This document shows positions 58,795 through 64,000 of a stretch of 64,000 nt of DNA, piece by piece. Origin of the DNA: CAYHMW01 sp964357925 (GTDB taxonomy: Bacteria; Patescibacteriota; Microgenomatia; UBA8517); the NCBI GenBank assembly GCA_964357925.1, contig CAYHMW010000001.1, forward strand, positions 29,693-93,692, written 5' to 3'. Numbering within the stretch: the stretch's first letter is position 1; every line of letters starts with the position of its first letter. The notes under the pieces were generated by a model. That model did no database searches and was not told the origin of the DNA. It saw only the letters and a list, made by a program, of their open reading frames with translations. The translations under genes and the position numbers were made by a program.

Positions 58795-59552
58795 TAGTCG
58801 CCTCCTATCGGTCTTAGAACATTAATGCCCAAGTTAAAGAAACTTGTAGCCCAGATCTCATCTTCTATTTTACCAGTTTTAGCAACCTTTACCCAGAAAC
58901 GCCTTGTGAGATACCCAAAGGTGAACAGGAAACAATCGTCAAACCATTTGAGAACTTCTGTGGCAAGTGTACTGTAGTTTGCTTGTATATAGGAAAGCTC
59001 ATGATTTGTAAATGGACCATGCTCATCAATGAACCTTTGTGCACTGGCCACATCGTAGGGTGGCAATACTATTCTATGATTGTAGTTCATCAGAATCCAT
59101 GAGCTAATACTCTGCACTATCCCTTGATACCCCTTTTCGGAGGCGGCTGGAAGCCCACTTTCAAAGCGGAATATCGTACGGATGACTTGTGTCAGCTCGT
59201 CCTGGAGCTCATTTACTTTTGCATTAAGAAAGGCTCCCTCTACGCTATATGTAGACCAACCAAAGAAAGGATTTGTGTACATTTCTATGCGTCTTTCTAT
59301 TTCGGAGATACTGATTTCCTTGGACCTTCTTCCTGAATATCTTTCAGGGTCAAGAATGTAGGGATAAGCTCCTAGTTCATGGATGAGTTCTCCCGCATTC
59401 CTAGTGAGATATCTCTTTACAATATTGCTATCTACTCCTTCCTCTAAAGCTCTAACAATTTCTGATTGGTAGGCAACCCTTTTTGGAAAATAGAGCTCGG
59501 AAAAGACTCCAGGGTGCCTTAAAGTGAACAAATAGGTCCCTTGCTGTGCCAC
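58794..59552 (-). CDS. Hypothetical 252-residue protein, first gene of an unknown operon
   Basis: GTG start with AAAGGAGG 6-7 nt upstream. Mostly helical, aromatic-rich: TYLFTLRHPGVFSELYFPKRVAY, a region rich in Arg/Glu (SISEIERRIEMYTNPFFGW), a long helix (LNAKVNELQDELTQVIRTIF), and WFDDCFLFTFGYLTRRFWVKVAKTG near the end. No membrane span is certain and no catalytic motif was recognised. The two-gene unit has its own consensus-like promoter (59592-59620) and terminator. Function unknown. Confidence 0.65.
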   Translation of the reverse strand: MAQQGTYLFTLRHPGVFSELYFPKRVAYQSEIVRALEEGVDSNIVKRYLTRNAGELIHELGAYPYILDPERYSGRRSKEISISEIERRIEMYTNPFFGWSTYSVEGAFLNAKVNELQDELTQVIRTIFRFESGLPAASEKGYQGIVQSISSWILMNYNHRIVLPPYDVASAQRFIDEHGPFTNHELSYIQANYSTLATEVLKWFDDCFLFTFGYLTRRFWVKVAKTGKIEDEIWATSFFNLGINVLRPIGGD

Positions 59553-59591
59553 TTATTCCTCCTTTAAAGAACTTTGGTGGAAAACGCCTCA

Positions 59592-59620
59592 ACTATAGTG
59601 GGATTCCTGATGTAAAGCAA
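59592..59620 (-). promoter_or_regulatory. Promoter of the 58561-59552 operon
   Basis: Minus strand TTGCTT (59615-59620), 17-nt spacer, TATAGT (59592-59597), 39 nt before the GTG start. Confidence 0.6.
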
Positions 59621-59701
59621 GAAATGTTCATTGGCCGGCGGCAGTGGGAGTATTTAGGAGGCTCCTGGTTTTGAGGTGAGTTATGGGGTATAATCAGCTC
59701 A

Positions 59702-60550
59702 GTGCCGGAACTTCCTGAAGTAGAATCTATAAAAATACAACTTCATAAATTTTTAGTGGGACACATAGTTGAAAAGGTAGACGTTATTCATAAAGGGATT
59801 TTAACAGGGGATTCAGATGAACTGATTGATCACAAAGTTACAGATGTAAGGCGATTTGGAAAGGTGTTGGTAATCGACTTTGATAAGGGCTTCAGTTTGG
59901 CGATTCATGTAAAGCTTACGGGGCAGCTACTTTATCGTGGGCCGAGACTTCGGGGATTAAATCCCCTTTCGAAGAAGGTGACTGGGGGGATTCCTGGAAA
60001 GCATACCCATGCAGTTTTTCATTTAGACCGAGCTGGGATGCTTTATTACAATGATTTCCGTCGTTTTGGGTGGCTTAAGATTGTGGAAACTGATCAAGTA
60101 GAGAGTATTCCATACATTAAAAAACTCGGACCTGAACCATTGGGGCACCTTACTATGAAGGAGTTTATAAAAATTCTTTCGAAAACTAGGAGACCAGTTA
60201 AAGTTGTTTTAATGGACCAAACGAAAATTGGTGGGATTGGAAATATTTATGCTAATGACGCATTGTTTTTGGCAAGGATTTCCCCAAAACGGTCGGCAAA
60301 CGATATTCTTGATAAGGATGCGAGAAAGCTTTTCCGTGCGATTGAGACTGTGCTTAAGAAAGGACTTAAGTATGGAGGTGCATCGGAACTATCTTTTGTG
60401 ACTCCTGATGGGGCGGAAGGGGAGTATCAGGAGCACACCCTCGTTTACGGACAGGCAGGGAGTGTTTGTAAGCATGGCTGTGGGGGGAAAGTTGAGAAGT
60501 TTATACTAGCAGGGCGTGGGACCTACTGGTGCCCAACTTGTCAGGTATAG
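59702..60550 (+). CDS. mutM: Formamidopyrimidine-DNA glycosylase (Fpg/MutM)
   Basis: 282 residues, GTG start giving MPELPEVESIKIQL: the catalytic N-terminal Pro and Glu (PELPEVE). VKLTGQLLYRG holds the conserved Lys, YNDFRRFGWLKIV the DNA-reading segment, and IGGIGNIYANDALFLARI the helix-two-turn-helix. A zinc finger ends the protein with CKHGCGG and WCPTCQ. Removes oxidised purines. Followed by recF. Confidence 0.95.
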   Translation: MPELPEVESIKIQLHKFLVGHIVEKVDVIHKGILTGDSDELIDHKVTDVRRFGKVLVIDFDKGFSLAIHVKLTGQLLYRGPRLRGLNPLSKKVTGGIPGKHTHAVFHLDRAGMLYYNDFRRFGWLKIVETDQVESIPYIKKLGPEPLGHLTMKEFIKILSKTRRPVKVVLMDQTKIGGIGNIYANDALFLARISPKRSANDILDKDARKLFRAIETVLKKGLKYGGASELSFVTPDGAEGEYQEHTLVYGQAGSVCKHGCGGKVEKFILAGRGTYWCPTCQV

Positions 60551-60568
60551 CGCTATAATCACTTCAAC

Positions 60569-61660
60569 ATGATTTCTGAGCTTACACTTACTTCTTTTCG
60601 TAATTTCGAAGAAAAACGAATTGATTTTTCTCCTGGGACGACTTTGATTGTCGGACCTAATGCTTCTGGGAAGACTAATATTTTGGAGGCTACATATTTA
60701 TTGGTAACTGGGAAGAGCTTTCGAGCGAGAGTTGAACAAGAGATGATTAGTTATGATGGGGATGTTACACGAGTTGAGGGCCGGGTTATTATGCCGGTTG
60801 AATCGGTACCAACCCGGTTGGAAGTCGTGTTGACGAGAGGTAAATTAGAGCGTGGGGGATTAATAAAGGCGACGCCGAGGAAGCGACTTTTGGTAAATGA
60901 GATTCCAAGAAGACTTATTGATTTTGCTGGGAAATTTAATGTAGTTGCTTTTCGACCAGCAGACCTTGACCTTGTGACGCAATCGCCTTCGATTCGAAGG
61001 AAATTTTTGGATAGTGTTTTATCGAGTGTTGATTATGAATATCGGCGGGCGCTTTTAAGCTATGAGAAAGGGCTTCGTAGACGCAATAAACTACTTTTGG
61101 CTATTCGAGATGAAGGGGCATCACGAACTGAGCTTTACTTCTGGGATAAGCTTCTTATTAAAAATGGTGATTATGCTGCTACGAAAAGGGCGGAATTTGT
61201 GGATTTTGTAAACACTTTTGATTTCGTGGGGGAGAGTAAATATGAACTTTTTTATGATAGAAGTGTAATAAGTGAGGCGAGACTTAAGCAGTATGCAAAT
61301 GCTGAGGTTCACGCTGCTACAACACTGGTGGGGCCACATAGAGATGATATTCTCTTTAAATTACAAGATACAAAGAACAAGGAACAAACTTTTAGAGGGT
61401 TGGACAGTTTTGGATCTAGGGGAGAGCAGAGGATGGGAGTGTTATGGGTGAAGATGGCAGAGATTGCTTTTATTGAAGAAAAAATGAGTGTAAGGCCGAC
61501 CTTGTTGCTCGATGATATATTTTCGGAACTTGATCACCCACATCGAGCTTTAGTGGGAGAGCTAATTGGGAAGCAACAAACAATAATTACAACTGCCGAT
61601 CCGCATTACGCAAATGAAATTTCGGACTTCCAAAAAATTGAATTGGGAGGTAAATTATAG
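60569..61660 (+). CDS. recF: DNA replication and repair protein RecF
   Basis: 363 residues, SMC-like ABC fold. SELTLTSFRNFEEKRIDFSPG start, Walker A VGPNASGKTNILEATYLL, RKFLDSVLSSVDYEYRRALLSYEK, FDSFGSRGEQRMGVLWVKMAE signature (SRGEQR) and TLLLDDIFSELD Walker B/D-loop. Loads RecA at gaps. It sits between mutM and a small hypothetical gene, with DNA-repair neighbours. Confidence 0.93.
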   Translation: MISELTLTSFRNFEEKRIDFSPGTTLIVGPNASGKTNILEATYLLVTGKSFRARVEQEMISYDGDVTRVEGRVIMPVESVPTRLEVVLTRGKLERGGLIKATPRKRLLVNEIPRRLIDFAGKFNVVAFRPADLDLVTQSPSIRRKFLDSVLSSVDYEYRRALLSYEKGLRRRNKLLLAIRDEGASRTELYFWDKLLIKNGDYAATKRAEFVDFVNTFDFVGESKYELFYDRSVISEARLKQYANAEVHAATTLVGPHRDDILFKLQDTKNKEQTFRGLDSFGSRGEQRMGVLWVKMAEIAFIEEKMSVRPTLLLDDIFSELDHPHRALVGELIGKQQTIITTADPHYANEISDFQKIELGGKL

Positions 61661-61662
61661 GA

Positions 61663-61893
61663 ATGGAACGACACAAAAAAAGTGTTGAGTTGGAGAAGAA
61701 TTTTGCAGCGATAACACACGAGGAAATTGAGGCTCGACAGGCACGGCGAGAGGCGATGCTTGGTGGGGATGTGTCTGAATTGAGACCTGGTGAGGTGGCA
61801 CAGAAACTTCCAAAGCCAGGAACTGAGGCTTTTGGTAAACAGTTAGAAGCTGAGATTAAAGAAAAATATAAGAGTCCCTATTGGGAGAGATAA
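61663..61893 (+). CDS. Small charged hypothetical protein
   Basis: 76 residues, highly charged and helical (MERHKKSVELEKNFAAITHEEIEARQARREAML), then EVAQKLPKPGTEAFGKQLEAEI. Not recognised. It starts 2 nt after recF and ends 3 nt before the dehydratase gene, so it belongs to this operon. Confidence 0.6.
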   Translation: MERHKKSVELEKNFAAITHEEIEARQARREAMLGGDVSELRPGEVAQKLPKPGTEAFGKQLEAEIKEKYKSPYWER

Positions 61894-61896
61894 CTG

Positions 61897-62745
61897 ATGG
61901 ATAGTTTTAAAGCGACTGAGCTCCTTAAGCTGTGGAGGGCTAGCAAAAATTCTTCTGGAGAGCAAAATGGGCAGTTGACGATTATTGGGGGATCAAGTTT
62001 ATTCCATGGTGCTCCTTTTTTGTCGCTTCTTGCTGCTTCACGGATTGTGGACATGGTATTTTTTAGCTCACCATACGAGCCTTTGCGTGATGTCGCGGCT
62101 TATCTTAAATCTCAAATCCAAAGCTTTATTTGGGTACCATTTGATGAAGTCGAGGATTACATCAAAAAGTCTGATGCAGCTTTGATTGGACCTGGGCTTA
62201 TGCGCGCAAGGAGTGAGGATGCGAATCATAAACACACAAAGAGTAATGGTGATTTTTGTGATGAGGAGTGTCAGAAAACGAGGGATATGACCAAGAAACT
62301 TCTTGGGGCATTCCCTCAACATAAATGGGTGATTGACGCTGGGTCTCTCCAAGTAATGGATGCTGACTGGATTCCTGAAAATGCTATTGTGACGCCTAAC
62401 AGCCATGAATATGAAGGTTTGTTTGGAGACATGAAGGTACAGGAGGCTGCTACCCAATATAAGTGTCTGATTGTTCAAAAAGGACCCACTAGTATAGTTG
62501 CTTCAAGTACAAAAAGTGTTGAGATTATTGGTGGCAATGAAGGGATGACAAAAGGGGGAACCGGAGATGTGTTGGCTGGAGTGACAGCTGCACTTTTGAC
62601 CAAAAATGAGCCATTTTTAGCGGCCGCCTCTGCTTCATATATAGTCAAAGCTGCAGGGGATTTACTCTATTCAACTGTTGGTCCGTATTACAATGCTGAT
62701 GATTTGGCTGATGAGGTATCCCGCGTGATGGGGAAACTGGTTTGA
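61897..62745 (+). CDS. ADP-dependent NAD(P)H-hydrate dehydratase family protein
   Basis: 282 residues of the ribokinase-like CARKD fold. TIIGGSSLFHGAPFLSLLAASR at the start, AALIGPGLMRAR, WVIDAGSLQVMD, AIVTPNSHEYEGLF and MTKGGTGDVLAGVTAALLTKNEP (catalytic GGTGDVLAG). Repairs hydrated NAD(P)H. No epimerase domain is fused. Two Cys occur near CDEECQK in an insert at ~115-125 with His residues (NHKHTK), an unusual feature. Confidence 0.88.
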   Translation: MDSFKATELLKLWRASKNSSGEQNGQLTIIGGSSLFHGAPFLSLLAASRIVDMVFFSSPYEPLRDVAAYLKSQIQSFIWVPFDEVEDYIKKSDAALIGPGLMRARSEDANHKHTKSNGDFCDEECQKTRDMTKKLLGAFPQHKWVIDAGSLQVMDADWIPENAIVTPNSHEYEGLFGDMKVQEAATQYKCLIVQKGPTSIVASSTKSVEIIGGNEGMTKGGTGDVLAGVTAALLTKNEPFLAAASASYIVKAAGDLLYSTVGPYYNADDLADEVSRVMGKLV

Positions 62746-62757
62746 AGACCCCATAGT

Positions 62758-62786
62758 TTGATTGTTATGTAAGATTAGGTTATACT
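62758..62786 (+). promoter_or_regulatory. Promoter of the 62822 orphan gene
   Basis: TTGATT (62758-62763), 17-nt spacer, TATACT (62781-62786). AGGAG precedes the ATG by 8 nt. Confidence 0.65.
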
Positions 62787-62821
62787 TTTTAACCGTTTAA
62801 TATAAAAGTTAGGAGTTTGGT

Positions 62822-63025
62822 ATGAGTGAAATTTGGAAGAGGAATATAATGCTCCTCCTTGGGTTGAATGAAGCCCAGTTTAAGGAGTGGTATGGGTACC
62901 TTTATGAACAGGTTCAGTATCCTGAAGAGCTAAGTAGACACCTTAAGCAGGTGACCAAGCAGATAAGCATGCGTCTCGATATCCTCCAGGAGGAGATCGC
63001 AAACTGGATAAAAGGGCGTGCGTAG
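62822..63025 (+). CDS. Small hypothetical protein, orphan gene
   Basis: 67 residues (MSEIWKRNIMLLLGLNEAQF to EEIANWIKGRA), helical and amphipathic with Trp residues and no membrane span. Not recognised. A complete unit: promoter (62758-62786), ribosome-binding site and rho-independent terminator (63044-63077). Confidence 0.6.
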   Translation: MSEIWKRNIMLLLGLNEAQFKEWYGYLYEQVQYPEELSRHLKQVTKQISMRLDILQEEIANWIKGRA

Positions 63026-63043
63026 GTCTCGTTAGGTTAATGA

Positions 63044-63077
63044 ATGGGCGACCTAGTAAATAGGTGGCCCATTTTTT
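63044..63077 (+). terminator. Rho-independent terminator
   Basis: ATGGGCGACCTA (63044-63055), loop GTAAA, TAGGTGGCCCAT (to 63072), one G-G mismatch in the stem, then a T-run to 63077. Confidence 0.82.
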
Positions 63078-63091
63078 GTGTTATAGCGGTG

Positions 63092-63119
63092 TTGCAATTT
63101 CCGCAATGCGTGCAATAAT
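63092..63119 (+). promoter_or_regulatory. Possible promoter of the Fic gene
   Basis: TTGCAA (63092-63097), 16-nt spacer, AATAAT (63114-63119). The ATG is 7 nt on, so the transcript would be leaderless. Confidence 0.4.
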
Positions 63120-63125
63120 TGGGCC

Positions 63126-64000
63126 ATGTATGTCCCGAGGTTTTTTATCTCCAATAAGATTTTACGGAATGTGGGACAGGTAGAAGCTGCAAAAGAAGTA
63201 ATTGAGAATGCTCCACTCGTACCTGATTTTGAGAAGGAATTTAAAAGTGATGCGATTATCCGGACTGTTTATCATGGCACGCACATTGAGGGGAGCGACT
63301 TAACACTTTTGCAAACTAAACAGATATTGGAGGGCGAAAGTATTTTTGCAAAAGACAGGGATGTTCAGGAGGTTATCAATTACCGGAATGTTGTCAAAAT
63401 TATTGATGAGTTAACTCAGAATCAGGAACCTTACAACCTACAGTCACTTCTAAATATTCATTCTGCTACTGTTTACAATGTTGTACCACTTGATAAAGCA
63501 GGTGTCCTGCGTAGTACTCAAGTTATTATCCGAGAGGAGGGGACGGGGAACGTTATATTTACTCCACCTCCCCCTGTTGAAGTTCCCTACCTTCTCCAGG
63601 ATGTGTTTTACTGGCTCAATGATCCAATTGCGAAGGAAAATCATCCTGTGATTCGTGCTGGAATACTGCATTATGTATTGGTTGCAATTCACCCATTTGT
63701 GGAAGGCAATGGTAGGACAGCGCGGGCATATGCCAATCTTGTGATGCTTCGGGAAGGGTATGACGTCAAGCGTTTTTTTGCAATTGAGGAGCATTTTGAT
63801 CAAGATTTGGGAGAGTACTATGATGCTTTTTATAAGGTAGACACGCAGTCACCTGATATTGGGCAGCGTGATTTGACTCCTTGGCTTGAATATTTTACGG
63901 AAGTTGTTGCAATTGAGCTTACTAAAATTAAAGGAAAGGTCAGAAAGTTATCGGTCGACTCCAGAATGAGACTTAAGATTGGGCAACAAGTTGCGTTGAG
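63126..64000 (+). CDS. Fic/DOC family protein, runs off the window end
   Basis: At least 291 residues from ATG 63126 (MYVPRFFISNKILRN) with no stop before the end. The Fic motif is VAIHPFVEGNGRTARAYANL near residue 182 (HPF.EGNGR, catalytic His). Upstream, YHGTHIEGSDLTLLQT is where class II Fic proteins carry an inhibitory helix; the [S/T]xxxE[G/N] pattern is only partly met. Most Fic enzymes transfer AMP to Tyr/Thr of target proteins. A C-terminal winged helix, if any, lies outside the window. Not reported as a shorter frame because it is open at the edge. Confidence 0.9.
   Translation, partial: MYVPRFFISNKILRNVGQVEAAKEVIENAPLVPDFEKEFKSDAIIRTVYHGTHIEGSDLTLLQTKQILEGESIFAKDRDVQEVINYRNVVKIIDELTQNQEPYNLQSLLNIHSATVYNVVPLDKAGVLRSTQVIIREEGTGNVIFTPPPPVEVPYLLQDVFYWLNDPIAKENHPVIRAGILHYVLVAIHPFVEGNGRTARAYANLVMLREGYDVKRFFAIEEHFDQDLGEYYDAFYKVDTQSPDIGQRDLTPWLEYFTEVVAIELTKIKGKVRKLSVDSRMRLKIGQQVAL

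Noticed and set aside
1..64000. CRISPR array, insertion sequence, prophage or replication origin
   Set aside because: No regular direct-repeat array, transposase, phage structural gene or DnaA-box cluster was seen.

Overview
The window reads as a compact bacterial chromosome segment, most likely from the Patescibacteria / Candidate Phyla Radiation (Microgenomates-like). This is inference from gene content; no 16S rRNA or ribosomal protein gene is present. Supporting traits are very tight gene packing with many 1-4 nt start/stop overlaps (TAATG, ATGA), standard code with TGA as stop, an archaeal-type triosephosphate isomerase, a split transketolase, a class I aldolase, a PolI-type 5' nuclease without its polymerase, a DUF5667 protein, a TraD/VirD4-like membrane ATPase, several PIN-type toxin-antitoxin pairs and many short unrecognised secreted proteins. 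There is one assembly gap of 100 N (11107-11206). No stretch longer than 300 bases lacks a gene.

Layout. 1-4.3 kb: DUF2975/HTH regulator pair, ABC-F ATPase, two LytM/M23-fold-like secreted proteins facing each other, and an orphan small gene with promoter and terminator. 4.3-8.1 kb: a copper operon (csoR-like repressor, membrane/cupredoxin protein, CopZ-like chaperone, CopA-type ATPase) behind a promoter with a perfect G/C-tract operator. 8.1-9.4 kb: TspO and a small membrane gene, then a decaying locus (DUF1801 gene with an in-frame stop, glycosylase remnant). 9.4-12.3 kb: secreted-protein cluster with an NPF-repeat peptide, a Cys-repeat protein broken by the gap and a LytM-like paralogue. 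12.4-23.7 kb: lipid cyclopropanation, a YcaQ-like protein, a GT-C-type membrane protein, Kup, MsrA, LCP transferase, RRM protein, Ung, YGGT protein and orphan genes. 23.7-33.7 kb: a co-directional carbon-metabolism island (TIM, RpiB, PGK, GAPDH, Nudix, Rpe, LOG, both transketolase halves, aldolase, PfkB kinase, 2-hydroxyacid dehydrogenase). 33.7-42.4 kb: two PIN toxin-antitoxin modules, a beta-lactamase-fold protein, aldo/keto reductase, PBP1A, a HEPN-motif protein, a CPBP protease and a DUF5667 protein. 42.5-46.6 kb: nrdR, a B12-dependent ribonucleotide reductase, a YjjX-like NTPase and a cobalamin adenosyltransferase. 46.6-52.5 kb: a zinc-ribbon unknown, the TraD-like ATPase with its partner, a tRNA-Ile(UAU) flanked by an inverted copy of its own 3' half and a tyrosine recombinase, an FtsB-like protein and two CAU tRNAs. 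52.5-64 kb: TrpS, a tRNA-binding protein, FtsH, 5' nuclease, a third PIN module, a glycosyltransferase, an unknown two-gene operon, MutM, RecF, a CARKD-type dehydratase, an orphan gene and a Fic protein that runs off the end.

How the genes work together. The carbon island covers lower glycolysis and the non-oxidative pentose phosphate shunt and probably feeds nucleotide synthesis. The B12-dependent reductase and the adenosyltransferase two genes away form a reductase-plus-cofactor unit under NrdR. The copper operon is a self-contained detoxification unit. The feature I find most unusual is the tRNA-Ile locus: a 118-bp segment carrying the promoter and 5' half of the tRNA lies between near-perfect 32-bp inverted repeats made of the tRNA 3' half, and a recombinase gene starts 8 bp away. 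This geometry would let the segment invert while keeping an intact tRNA in either orientation.
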